DNA of 64,000 bases from Phaeosaccion multiseriatum (Eukaryota; Ochrophyta, other classes). Position numbers and translations under genes: made by a program. Positions 34,144 to 45,621 of this stretch are shown piece by piece (within the stretch, counting starts at the first letter, position 1; each line of letters opens with the position of its first letter). The stretch covers positions 2,232,001 through 2,296,000 of the forward strand of contig OZ218951.1 in NCBI GenBank assembly GCA_965112735.1, written 5' to 3'. Under the pieces are notes generated by a model. That model was given only the letters and a program-made list of their open reading frames with translations, did not search any database and was not told where the DNA came from.

Positions 34144-35683
34144 GCTGAGCTGAGCGGAAGCTGAGGCTGGGGATGGTAGTGGATGGCATTGAGTGGTGAG
34201 GGAGGGATGGCAGTGGATGAGGCTGAGTCTGAGGCTTCCCCTCATCCCCCCCAGAACCTGAGCCAAGGCGGGTTGTGAGACACTTCGCAGAGGCACTCTT
34301 CTGCTGACATATACGTAGTGTGTATGAGGGGTGAGGTTTGGAAAGAAGCCTCTTCGCCACGGCTTGCCTTGCCTTGCCTTGCCTTGCCTTGCCTTGCCTT
34401 CAGCAGGGAAAAGGCACAGATAAGCCAACGGGAGGAGAGAGGCGGTAGGCGGAACGAGGAGGGGGTGGGAGTTCCCCGGGCGACTCCACTGCGGTGACCG
34501 CCCCTACCTTTGTACCAGCACCACCAACCACGGCAGAGCAAACAGCAGCACCAACCAGCAGAGCAGACAGCAGCACCACCAGAGTTGACGGGAGCAGTCT
34601 TTCGAGTTCGGGGGCGAGAAGATGAAGTCCCTTTTTGAAGCAGACAAGGGACTCTTTTGCTCTGTTGTCGTTTTCGATTTTGTTCCATGGGGCCACACAG
34701 CAATCACCGTCTGTTCTCTCTTTGATTCAGGCCGAGGCGCTAAGGGGGGCTCAGACAGGATGACGCGAGTGCGCAGAATGCTCAGAGCAAGACCAGGAGA
34801 GAGAGAGAGAGCGTGCACGCGGGGCAGAGAGAGAGACAGAGCGAGAGACAGAGAGCACGCGCGCGGGAGAGGGCGAGAGAGAGAGAGGCTTCGCTAGGGG
34901 AAATGCGTTTATATGCGTTTCATGCTCTACGCGCCTCCATGGTACATTGCAAGACTGCAAGTTGAAAGTGGCTCTCTCGCTCTTTCAGACTGATGACATG
35001 GCAGGCTAAGCACACTACATTCGCACCGCACACCCCTCCTCCCTCTCCCGTAGCAGCGGAGGTTCCTTGGGACACTTGGCATACACTGCTCGCTCCTCGC
35101 TTCGGCTCTCACCCCTTGGTCATCTCCAAGCCAATGCCTCGATGCTCGACATTACCGTCTCGATGCTCGACATTACCGTCTCGATGCTGGACATTGCGGT
35201 AGGGACAGACTCGGGCGGATCGGGCGAGGGTCACGGGTAACAGCGGCTCCTGTGGACCCCTGCTGACACCGGACTCGTAGGAAGAGCAGAGCAGCATGCA
35301 AGGAAGCACCAAAGAGAGCAACAGAAACACAACATGTGCCTCATCCCTTCTCCACTCTAATTAACGTCAAAATGCTCTCCGTCTGTGTTGCCTTTAGCCT
35401 GTCTTTTTATCTTTTTCAGGCCTTGTCTTTTACAATCTTCAAAACTAAGTACATGTACGATCCCCCCTGTTTAGAAAGTCTTATGCTTTCCGCCGACTCA
35501 TACCGCCTGGTGGCCCCCCGTCCATCCACTGCCATCCATCCATCCACTGCCGTTCACTTATCCACCCACTGCCGTTCACTCATCCATCCACGGCTATTCC
35601 CTCTCCCATCCACTGCCATCCATCCATCCATCCATCCATCCATCCACTGCCTCCTTCCCCCTCCCCTCTCTCCCCTCTCTCCT
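34144..35683. other. Gene-free convergent spacer
   Basis: 1.5 kb between the 3' end of the secreted-protein gene and the 3' end of the plastid redox gene. It holds a GCCTT pentanucleotide run (34363-34400), a GAGA-rich patch (34797-34890), three tandem copies of ctcgatgctcgacattaccgt-like sequence (35138-35195) and CATC repeats (35520-35650). No convincing open frame. Confidence 0.55.
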
Positions 35684-36510
35684 CTAGAGCTGATATGTGC
35701 TCTCCAGATAGTCTACGATTTCCGCTGACTCATACCCCGCCTGGCCAGTGTTAGGGTCAATAAGATAGGGCGTCTGCCCCGTTCCTGCCATGGCCATGAG
35801 CTGCTGCTTCTTTGGGCTTCCTCTGGCGCAGGTCACAAACTTGTGCGGAATCTCGAGTTCACAGAGCTTCTCCCTGACAATCTTGGTGAAGGGGCTGGCC
35901 TCGTAGCCTGCATTGCATCGTGAGCATATACAAAACATGTGCGTGTATATCGAAGAGAGGGGGGGGGGAGGGAGGAGGGTACGGAGGGGATGGAAGGGCT
36001 GCCCACATGAGGGGGGAAGAGAGGGCGGGCGAATGTGCCGAAAGAAGAGGCCTCGGGTGGTCTCACAGTGACTCTACACACATACACACATACACACACA
36101 CACACACACCACCACCACCACCACCACCACCACCAACGCCCGTACAACAAGCCCAACCCAAACCAAACCCACTCACCCCAGAGCTCCAGAGGCTTCTCGG
36201 GCATCTTGGCCGGTGTGTACTTGGAACCCTTCATGGCTCGCGGCATGAGCCCCACTCCGGCTGAGAGCACGGTGAGCATCCCGAGTCGGAGTCCCAAGGG
36301 CACCTCTGCCCCAGCGCCGTAGGTTTGGAACAGATATTTAATGATGTCGTCACTCTCGTACATACTGTCGTACGTCCATATCAATACGTATGCATGACGG
36401 GAGGAGGAGGTGTGTGTGTATGCGAAAGAGGCGAGAGAGGCGAGGTGGGTACGTGAGCAAGAAACCAAAGCAAGCTGAAAAAAGAATGGAATATACACTG
36501 CAACTGTAGA

Positions 36511-36553
<43 letters not shown>

Positions 36554-37071
36554 GCTGCCTCTACGCCTCTGGTTGGTCGTACTCCTTTCCTCCCTCCCAA
36601 CCGCACCGCTTCGGCGCTCACCTGGTGCCCGTGTTTGGGTCTACCATGTAGGGGAACATCTTCTTGCCACCCAATTCATTCGCACGGGGCCGGAAAGTGG
36701 GCGAGTCTGAGCAACATTAACAACAGTGAGCAAAAACATCAACGACTGAGAAACCGCAACTGGGGGTGGGTGGGCGGGCACTACAACCCTCGAAGTCGAT
36801 CAGCTTGCAGGGATACACACATACGTACACATACACACACAACCCAACCGGGGCCCTGTCACTAGCAATAAAGCCCCTCTGCAGGGGCTGACCATAGGGA
36901 GTCAGTCAGTCAGTCAGTCAGTCAGTCAGTCAGTCAGTCAGTCAGTCAGTCAGTCAGTCAGTCAGTCAGTCAGTCAGTCAGTCAGTCAGTCAGTCAGTCA
37001 GTCAGTCAGTCAGTCAGTCAGTCAGTCAGTCAGTCAGTCAGTCAGTCAGCCAAACCGTCAGTCAGTCAGTC

Positions 37072-37103
<32 letters not shown>

Positions 37104-37516
37104 AGTCAGTCCGTCAGTCAGTCGCCCCTCACCCCTCGCTCCTCGCTCACCTTGGGGGCAAGGGTAGTACAAGACGTCCAAATCAAGGATGTTGACCGCC
37201 TCCCTCACCTATTCGCACGGTAGAGAGCAGCAAGGGAGGGGACACCGGGTCGGGGGGGGGAGGGAGGCGTGCCATCAGTTGCCATTATTGTCGCGTCAGT
37301 ACGGGGGAAGGGGGAGAGGCGCAAAAGACTTGCTCGCTACTCAGAGACTCGTTTGCGTCCTTTCATCCTGTCCTTCTCCATGTTTTTGAGGCCTTTGAGG
37401 CTCACGACGATGAAGACAAGACTAAAGACTCTGCCCCGCCGCTCTCCTTAGGCGCTCGGACTGACCTTCCGACAGAAGGGGCAGCCTATGTGGTACGCAG
37501 CGCCGTGACGTGTGTG

Positions 37517-37591
<75 letters not shown>

Positions 37592-38824
37592 ATGTGTGTG
37601 TGTGTGCGTGTGTGTGTGTGTGCGTGTATGTGTATGTGTGTGTATGTGTGTGTGTGTGTGTGTGGAAAGGGTGAGCAGACGGGTGAGCAGACGGGATGGG
37701 GCGATGCACGACCGCAGGGGGTTGAGTTGAGGGATCAGGGAGCTGCAGGCAAGTGAAAGAGAGAGCAAGAAAAGCGAAACAGCGACAACGTCGAGAGAGA
37801 AGCGAACAAGATGGGGGTGGGGGGGGGCAAGGATGAGAGAGGGGAAAACACGAGGGCGGGGAAAGCACGCACACACACTCACGCACTCACCCACTCACGC
37901 ACTCACGCACACACCTTCAAACTCGTACAGCTCTATGGGCTTCTCTGGCTGGACCCGGTTCTGGATATCCTCCCCGGCCTTCTCTACTACCCTATATCCT
38001 CCGAAGCGGTACGGGGCGTCTGGGGAGGATGGGAGAAGGGCAGGGGGGGCGGGCTACGTTAGCGGGCGGCGCCACCAACCGATTGATTGGTCCCGAGGGA
38101 TAGTGTGGTCATGTTCCCTTTCAGTAGAGAGGAGAAGAGACGAGAAGAAGGGAGTTTTCTTACTCACAGTCGTCCATCGTCTCGGGTGTTTCCTTCTCGA
38201 GGCCGATTGACCAGCCCTGCACGAACCCACCCGACCCCAGCCGGGTGACGAGCTGAAAGGCCGATCCCAGCATATCCAGGCCCTGTAGTAGTATGGGGGA
38301 CGGGATCAGGAGTGGGTACATCGTTCGTTTTAACTATTAACAACACCCACGGAGGTGTCTTGGGGGGGGTGGAGGGTGGAGGGACGAAAGACGAAGGCTC
38401 GGGGGCTGTTCAGCTACCCTGCTGTGCTGCCTCGACTTCTCGTCGCTGATACCATTGCTTATGTTGATGGGTAGTTGAGTGGGTACGCCGCTCTGCTGCT
38501 ATGCTTTCTAATTCACTTCCTCTGATCTCCATTTCACCCCCCGAGAGGGTCTTTATTTCCTCAGCGATAGATCCGACACCAGTACGAAGCCTCCTTCACC
38601 TTATCAGATCTCACGAAGCCCTTTTTTGGTTCAGAGCCCAAGGCCATGCTCAGCCCTTTTCTCCCAGCTGGACTCTTTCCTCCTGATTGGGGTGCTGACG
38701 AGGCGAAGGTTCGCCCTCCCCTCTTCGAAATGCGAAGAATTGTGGCGGGGGCAAATGCGCGACTAAGGGGTGCCATGGATGCAACAATGATAATCACACT
38801 GATCAGGTGCAGCAGGTTGGTCAT
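35684..38824 (-). CDS. Plastid protein with tandem glutaredoxin/GST N-terminal domains
   Basis: Eight exons, 38824-38600, 38282-38168, 38019-37915, 37485-37466, 37208-37151, 36706-36622, 36364-36177 and 35907-35684, phase-consistent, give 339 residues. The N-terminus is a signal peptide ending PLSRAFAPA. The FAP at the cleavage site followed by a basic Ser-rich stretch is the standard complex-plastid presequence of stramenopiles. Two thioredoxin-fold GST_N domains follow. The first has PIELYEFEGCPFCRKV with a CxxC at Cys150/Cys153, FPYMVDPNTG and YESDDIIKYLF. The second has LWGYEASPFTKIVREKL, TPYLIDPNTG and YESAEIVDYLE. In the second domain both active-site cysteines are gone (SPFT), suggesting a structural or glutathione-binding role. 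The family of two GST_N repeats is known in plant chloroplast proteins of unclear role. The CxxC lies in a 20-bp microexon, so its inclusion decides redox activity. Confidence 0.88.
36899..37132 (+). repeat. CAGT/GTCA tetranucleotide array in intron 5
   Basis: About 55 GTCA units with a few variants near 37049-37054 and in the last 40 bp (single A-to-C changes). It lies inside intron 5 of the plastid redox gene, directly 3' of exon 5 on the sense strand. Confidence 0.95.
37508..37664 (+). repeat. GT dinucleotide array in intron 3
   Basis: About 75 GT units with a few CG/CA/TA interruptions. On the sense strand it is (CA)n leading to the acceptor of the 20-bp microexon 37485-37466. Confidence 0.95.
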
Positions 38825-39082
38825 CGTGCGTGGGAGCGAAGTTTTTTTTTTTTGTCTTCTTCGTTCCAGGTGGCCATCCATCTGTGACTAGTGGATTCTA
38901 CATTGTGATCATCGCTCCATCGCTTCTCGGACAATCATAGAGGTAATATTACCTCTCTCTCGGGATGGGCCAGAGCGATAAACAACAAATAAAACTGCTC
39001 TCATAGCAGTCCCTAGCCATATGTCTCTCGGGCCCTGAGAGATAATATACAGAGCGCGCCAGGGAGGGGAGAGGGGAGAGAG
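38825..39082. promoter_or_regulatory. Bidirectional promoter with an 18-bp perfect palindrome
   Basis: A 258-bp gap between divergent ATGs (38824 minus and 39083 plus). At 38939-38956 agaggtaatattacctct is a perfect 18-bp palindrome, AT-rich in its centre, standing out in GC-rich DNA. It has the form of a site for a dimeric DNA-binding protein. Confidence 0.5.
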
Positions 39083-39163
39083 ATGCAGGCAGGGTACGAC
39101 ACCCGGCGTTTTTACTACCCGAATGATCCTCCTCATCAACAGCAGCAGCATCACCAACAATGT

Positions 39164-39207
<44 letters not shown>

Positions 39208-42200
39208 ACAGCAGCATGCTTACTACCCGAATCCGCCGTACCCTCAACAGCAACCTTACTATCAGCAGCAGCCTTTCCCTCATCATCATCATCAGCAGCA
39301 GCAGCAGCCTTTCCCTCATCATCATCATCATCTGCAGCAGCAGCAACAGCAACAGAAGCAGCAGCAGCCTTATTACCCGAATATTAATCCTTTCCACCAT
39401 CAGCGGCAGCAGCAGTACTCATCGCCGCCGCTTCAGCAGCCACCGGACCAGCGACAGCTCTGGGGACAGCAGCAGCTGCGGCAGCAGGGAGAGGAGCGAG
39501 CCCGACCAATACACGACTTGCATGGTGTACCCCCGCGGTGGGGACACTCTTCGTACACGCTGCATCCTCCCCAACAGCAGCTACCGCACACTCTGCACCA
39601 CCCCCACCATCTGCAGTACCAGGAGCAGCAGCAGCAGAAACGAGGAGGACAGCAGCACCGACACCCCACGCCCTACCGGCAGCTGCCGCAGCGGAGCAAG
39701 ATGCCACATCAGGCGGAGCAGCAGCAGCAGCAGCAGCAGCGGCGGCGGTGGCAGAACTCTCTAGAGGGTGTGTCGACTCGGAAAAGCGAGCCAACACGGC
39801 CGCCCTTTCCAGGAGGAGGGGGCTTTTATCTACAGGTGAGAAGACTCCCGAGGCAGACAAGCCCACATCGTGGTTTATAAAGCGTTCGGGGGAGTCCTCC
39901 CCCCCCTTCATTGAGGGGCGGCCGAATTGAGACAGACAGCGGTGTGGGCCGTCCGCACTCTGTAGACGACACGTGACCGACCCTGGCTCGTGCCCTCCTT
40001 GCTGCGCTCATTATTATCTCAAGAAGTAAGCTACTACCTTCTTTGCTCACTTTGTTTCCGCTCTTTTCTCTCCCCGCCTCCTCATCTTGTGCAACACACA
40101 CAGCTCCTGTGGAGGCTGGTCGCTTGGGAGCCCTGCTATGCGTCTCCCCATCCCTCCCCACTTTCCCTTTCATCGTGCTCCTCCTCCTTCTCCTGCTCCT
40201 GCCTCGCCGCAGTGCCACAGGAGGGCAAGCAGGGGTCTGATGGGCAGCTTGAAGGCTCGATGCAGAGCTGCCCCCTGGGGGACATTTCAGAAGTGCGGTG
40301 CCCAGCTCCGGCGGCAGCCGCAGCCCGTGTCAGCAGCCTCGCTTCCCACGATGGTTTCTGTAACTGTATGATGGACGAAGGAGGAGGAAGAGATGAGGCC
40401 GACGCTGCTAACAATACTGCTGCTGCTGGGGTAGCGACTGAAAATGGCGGGAAAAGGGGAAGCGGTGGCGGCGGCGGCGGAGTAGGAGGGGCAGGGGAGA
40501 AAGGAGATGAAATGGGCGATGGAAAGAGAAGGAAGGTTGGTAGTGAGGGGCTCAGTACAGGGGGCACCGGCGGGGACTTGAAGGATGGTTCGAGTGCAAC
40601 CAACAGCTGCACCGGCGCGGGTGCAGTCGACGTCGGCAAAGGGAAGAAGAAGAAGAGTAAGAAGAAGAAAAAGGCCCGGCCAGCAGTGCCGGTGTGCTAC
40701 ATTTCAGGCGGCGACATCAGCAGCAACAAGAGGGAGCGTTTTATGGAAGGAGAGAATGGGCCACCACCACCACCACCACCACCACCACCACAACCCCCCG
40801 CCACCGTACCACCAACTGCCGTAGTAGCCTTGGAAGACACGTCTCCGCAGCAGCTACTGGGGCTACTGGGCTGCAGTGCGGTGCAGGCCACGCCGAGAAG
40901 GGTGCAGATCTGCTCCTCCCTCGCTCTCCTCGTGGGGGCGGGCGCAGGAGCAGGGACAGGGACATCGATATCGACGTCACAGGCTGGCGGAGTAGCACCA
41001 GCACCTGTAGGATCGGAGGCACCACACGGCTTGGGGTCAGCAGGCTCCTTGTCCACCGCACGAGCGAAGAGAAGTTTGGCTTGTTTTGTTTGCTGGGTCG
41101 TGAGCTTCCCTGGGGGAGGGGGGGGGTTCATTGCCATTGAGCTTCCCAAGGACCAGGAGGAGCAGAAGGGGCAGGAGGACAAGTTGATGCAGCAGGAGAA
41201 GCAGGAGAAGAAGGAGAAGGAGAAAGGGGAGGAAGAGGAGGAGCAGCAGCAGCAGCAGCAGGAGGAGGAGGAGGAGGAGGAGGAGGAGGAGGAGGGGGAG
41301 GAGGAGGAGGAGGAGGAGGAGGAGGAGGAGGAGGAGGAGGGGGAGGAGGAGGAGGAGAGGGTCAAGTGCCACTGCAAGCGCGCGCTCCCGAAGCAATTTG
41401 GGGGCAGCAGCGCGCCCCCAAACAATACCCCAAGTGACAAATCGGTATGCTGCTCCTCCTCCTCGACTCCGGGGACGACGGGGACGAGAGGGTTGAACTG
41501 TCCAGTGCCCACAGCCTCGTGCAGAGGAGGGAGGGGGGGTGTGGCGTACAAGTATCTGCTTTGTACGCAGAAGATGTTGTGGAATATTCTGGAGCACCTA
41601 GCCATTCCACGGTGGGTGTGTCTGGGCAGAGAGCGAGGCCTGCTGACGCTGTGCCGGCGACAAGAGGGTATGAGTCGCCAGCGAAGGAAAAAGGACAAGG
41701 GCGCGAGCAGCAAGGCGACCCAGGAGGGGCAGTTGGTGGTACAGCAGCAGCAGCAATTGGATGATGCAAACCAGTCTGTTGTTGGGACGACCGACGGTAC
41801 AGATCTGGAAGGGGTGCAAGCCCGGGAGGAAGAGGACCAGGAGGAGGAGGAGGAGGAGGAGGAGGAGGAGGAGGAGGAGGAGGAGGAGAGTGAAGAATCG
41901 AGGTATGTCTCAGACGTAGTGCGGTTATTGAATGATGTGAGGGTGACGAGTTGGTTCTCCAAGGGTATCCCGATGGGCATGTACGCGGAGGACTACCTCA
42001 TTTGGCGAGGAAGTGGGAGACAAGGAAGCATAGGAGAGGGGGGAGGAGACGGAGCAGGCAGAGCAGGAGGAGGAGCAGGAGGAGGAGCAGGAGGAGGAGG
42101 GGTATATATGATGGGGGAAGGAAGGTCGAGCGCCCCTAGAAGGGAAGTGAAGACCGTCCAGGCTCCCCCCTCGGGCAGCAGCAGCCCCAGGCCCAGCCTG

Positions 42201-43399
42201 AGCCTCTCCAGCCCCCTGTTCGAGAGGGCGTTCTACAAGTCATCGGGCATGCTGCCGCTGCGCTGGGGGCCTCCGACAAGGGGGGGGGCGGGGAGGGGCA
42301 TGGATGGCAATAGCAGCAGGCATACGGGCAGCAGCAGCAGTGGCAGTAGCAGCAGTGGCAGGAGCAATCGCAGCGTCAAGGTGAGCGGTGATAACAGTGA
42401 CCAAGCCTCCAATGGCGGAGGAGGAAAGGCGAGCGGTACTAGCAGCGGCAAGAGGGTGGAGGGAATGAGGAGGAGGAGACTGGAGGTGTTACTGGGGTAC
42501 GAAGTGCGCGAGGGGCGGCTTGAACTCAACTACTTGGGGGGCAAGAGGGAGGAGTTCGATCGGACGCCGGAGGAGACGGCGTGGAGGGAGTTTTGGGAAG
42601 AAAGTGGGTACCTTCTGGGGGGGGGAGACTATCAGCAGATGCAGCAGGCCATGCTCTCGGGGACAGGGGGAGGAGGAGGAGGAGGAGGAGGAGGAGGAGG
42701 AGGAGGAGGAGGAGGAGGAGGAGGAGGAGGAGGAGGAGGAGGAGGAGGAGGAGGAGGAGGAGGCGAGGAAGGGTGTGGGTGTGCCGCAGTGTGGGTGAAG
42801 CAGGCCAAGAGCTTCCTGTGGGTTGTGGCGGCCTCCAAGGGTATGCACGACCTACCCAGACGGTACCAGTTCGATGCGGCGTGCGACAGGAGCGAGACCA
42901 CCGTGCGATCACTGCATTGGGTGCCTCTGGGGGACCTCCTCAGGGCGTGTCGGGCACAGGGCGGGGGCAGGCAATTTGGAGGCGCCAAGGCAAGTGGAGG
43001 AGGAGGAGAAGGCAGGGGGCATCGGCATCGGCAGCGGCAGCGCGTTGTCCATGTCGGTGGCAGGGGGGCATCGGAGAGCTTGGTCGTGTCAGATATGCTT
43101 GTGGCGAGTGTCAAGGCCAAGCCGATGCTGCCGCTCATGGACGCCCTGGAGCGAGCGGACGGAGGGTGGACAGAGCAGCGCGGAGGATCAGGAAGAGAAG
43201 GAGCAGGAAGAGAAGGAGAAGGAGAAAGGGGGGGAGGAGGAGGAGAAGAAGAAGAAGAAGAAGAAGAAGGAGGAGGAGGAGGAGGATCAGGATCAGGATC
43301 AGTAGGAGGAGGAGGAGGATCAGGAGGAGCAGGAGGAGGAGGAGGAGCAGCAGGGGGAGCAGCAGGAGGAGGAGCAGCAGCAGCAGGAGGAGGAGGAGG

Positions 43400-43430
<31 letters not shown>

Positions 43431-43832
43431 GCTACGGATGCAGTAGGAGACGAGGACGTGCGGCCTCTCTCTGCCGGCACTTCCAGTCCCGCGGATAGGG
43501 ATAGGACTACTACTACTGGTACTGGCACTTCCAGTCCCGCGGATAGGGATAGGACTACTACTACTGGTACTGGCACTTCCAGTCCCGCGGATAGGGATAG
43601 GACTACTACTACTGGTACTGGCACTGCTACCGCTACTGCTACTTCTGCTACCATTCGTACTTCGACGCGTGCCAGTGAGGAGGGCTCCAGCGGCCGCCAA
43701 CAAGACCCGGCCTCTAACTCCAACTCTGGGGCGCATCAGGTGGAGCGTCAACTTCGATCGTCGATACCCACGGGGCAGGGAGACGCTGCGGCAGCCGTGC
43801 AGGGGCTGCTGGAGAGGCTGGCGCTCTGCTAA
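39083..43832 (+). CDS. Gln-rich protein with a Nudix box
   Basis: Two exons, 39083-39835 and 40104-43832 (donor CTACAG|GTGAGA, acceptor CACACAG, phase 0), give 1493 residues. Exon 1 codes an N-terminal Gln/His/Pro/Tyr-rich region (HYYPNPPYPQ-like blocks between poly-Q). After acidic and Lys-rich low-complexity stretches, the C-terminal third has YEVREGRLELNYLGGK and then TPEETAWREFWEESG (about residues 1063-1088). The REFWEE core is the metal-binding part of a Nudix box. The first loop is one residue longer than usual and lacks the normal Gly-Glu. A poly-Gly tract of about 31 residues interrupts the domain before CGCAAVWVKQAKSFLWVVAA, RYQFDAACDRSETT and RSLHWVPLGDL. Nudix enzymes cleave nucleoside diphosphates linked to another group; mRNA decapping and sugar-nucleotide hydrolysis are both possible. 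Acidic and basic tracts suggest a nuclear or RNA-bound protein. Confidence 0.7.
42666..42762 (+). repeat. GGA tract coding poly-Gly inside the Nudix domain
   Basis: About 32 GGA units between the Nudix box and the following beta strands, in a region where Nudix folds usually have a short loop. Confidence 0.9.
43476..43619 (+). repeat. 48-bp in-frame minisatellite, three copies
   Basis: Three identical 48-bp units coding GTSSPADRDRTTTTGT near the C-terminus of the Nudix-box protein. The period is a multiple of three and keeps the frame. Complete identity points to very recent duplication. Confidence 0.95.
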
Positions 43833-43839
43833 CACTGAC

Positions 43840-43915
43840 TCGACCCCTGACGACGCACTGTCGCCCACATTCTCGATGGCGGATAGCGGATAGCGGATAG
43901 TGCGTCAGGGGTCGA
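43840..43915. mobile_element. Short foldback/MITE-like element, 76 bp
   Basis: It begins tcgacccctga and ends with the exact inverse tcaggggtcga. Inward, the arms stay similar (gacgcact against agtgcgtc, one 3-bp indel). The inside is a ggatagc tandem repeat. It lies 8 bp after the stop codon of the Nudix-box gene and shares its ends with the larger element at 44031. Confidence 0.7.
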
Positions 43916-44030
43916 CAACTGATTGCTGAAGACTGAAATCGAGGGAGCGACGAGAGTCTCAGAGTCGAGCGAGGCAGCTTCCTTCCAAGTACAGCAATTC
44001 GATACCATTGTGCATTGAGGTTATATACTC

Positions 44031-44282
44031 GACCCCTGACACGCTATCGCCCACTTTCTCGATAGCGCGCTATCGCGCTATCGGCCGCCGGCCGATAGCG
44101 GATAGCGCGCCGGCTGACGCCGGCGATAGCGGATAGTGGATCGGCTGGCGCCGGCGACAGCGGATGGCACGCCCCCACAACCCCCCCCCCCCCCCCCCAA
44201 GCCGGCTGGCGCCGGCGATAGCGGATAGCGCACCGGCTGGCGCCGGCCGATAGCGGATAGCGGATAGCGTGTCAGGGGTCGA
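44031..44282. mobile_element. Foldback/MITE-like element, 252 bp, with target-site duplication
   Basis: Terminal inverted repeats of 20 bp (tcgacccctgacacgctatc and its inverse) bound the element. Both sides carry the direct repeat atatac (44025-44030 and 44283-44288), a likely 6-bp target-site duplication. The inside is made of ggctggcgccggcgatagcggatag-like modules and a poly-C run (44177-44198). No transposase is present, so movement would need one in trans. Confidence 0.75.
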
Positions 44283-44630
44283 ATATACGCGGAGGCAGAA
44301 AAAAGAAAGGAGGAAAAGGGCGAAATTGACCCTGAAGTTTCAATTTGCTCGCCCCCCTCATCCCTCCTGTTTCTCCCTCCTAACTTCATTTCCAAACCCC
44401 GCCAGGCCCATATCCGTGCCCTCAACACAAACAGCATTGGTAGTTAAAGGCAGAGAGAGAGAGTTGGAGAGACAAGAGATGAGAGCGGGCTTGTAGTGAA
44501 ATGAAAGTGAGGAGGGAGGAGAGGAATTGACTGGGAGAAATCGAAAGAGCCAAAAACTAGTAGGGAGGGCTCCAAGGCTCGAGGGCTCCTCCTTCCTTTT
44601 TCCCAACATCTCCTCCTCCCCGCAGAGGGT

Positions 44631-45585
44631 ATGGAGGAGGGAAGGGGCTTCGGCTCCAGAGGAGATAACTTCCCTCAGAGGGTTCTGTCAAAGTTATGGG
44701 GGACGCAGCCGGAGCAGGAGCAGCAGGAGCGTCGGCAGGAGCAGCAACAGCGCCTTGAGGATGATCAGCGGCATCAGCAACAGCAGCAGCAATATGGGGA
44801 TTATGAACAACCCCATAGTGCTGCACTTCAGCGGCAGTACTACGGGGCTCCGGGGACGCACTCGCTCGGGGGCGACTCGAGAGAAGGCCCCGCCAACGAC
44901 AACTATCCCCCACAGCAGCAGCAGCAGCGGCAACGGCAGCAGCCGAAGCAGAAGGAGATGGATCAGCAGTACGCGGAAGTTAGCGACCATGACGACCCAC
45001 CTCAGCTCGACCAGCTGCCTCAGCGGAGGGGGGCAAGGGGGGCTGTGCGGGGGAGAGAGGGCGAGAGAAGCAAGAGCAACGGTAGAAGCAAGAGCAGTAG
45101 CAGTAGCAGAACCAACGTTGAGGTGAGTGACCTCGAGGAGATTGAAGCGATGGGGGTGGAGCTGCCCCCGGGAGTCAAGGTGCTTCAGCCCCGAAAGCGC
45201 AAGGCGCAGAAGCGTTGCATCAAGAAGGCTTGGACGATCGAGGAAGATGACACTCTCATCCAGCTGGTGGCAGTGCATGGCGTCAACAGTTGGTCCACCG
45301 TCGGCGAGTCGATGGACAGTCGTTCGGGCAAGCAGTGCCGCGAGCGGTACAACAACCACCTCGACCCGAGCATCAAGAAGGGGCAGTGGACGAGGGAGGA
45401 AGACGATCTCATTCGAACCATGCAGGAGAAGCTCGGAAATCAGTGGGCCTTGATCACCAAAGCGCTGCCGGGGCGAACAGATGGATCTGTGAAAAACAGG
45501 TATGGTGCGAAATCGGCGGCACTGTTCAGCTGAACCTCCTTCCTGCTGGCGCCTCATCCGCGATGTCCGTCTTTCTCTTTCTCTG

Positions 45586-45621
<36 letters not shown>

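Noticed and set aside
40697-41980. Minus-strand frame of 427 residues over the Nudix gene
   Set aside because: Ser/Cys-rich reading of antisense GAG/CAG tracts, with no domain.
42632-43723. Minus-strand Pro/Val-rich frame of 363 residues
   Set aside because: Antisense of the GGA and 48-bp repeats of the Nudix gene.
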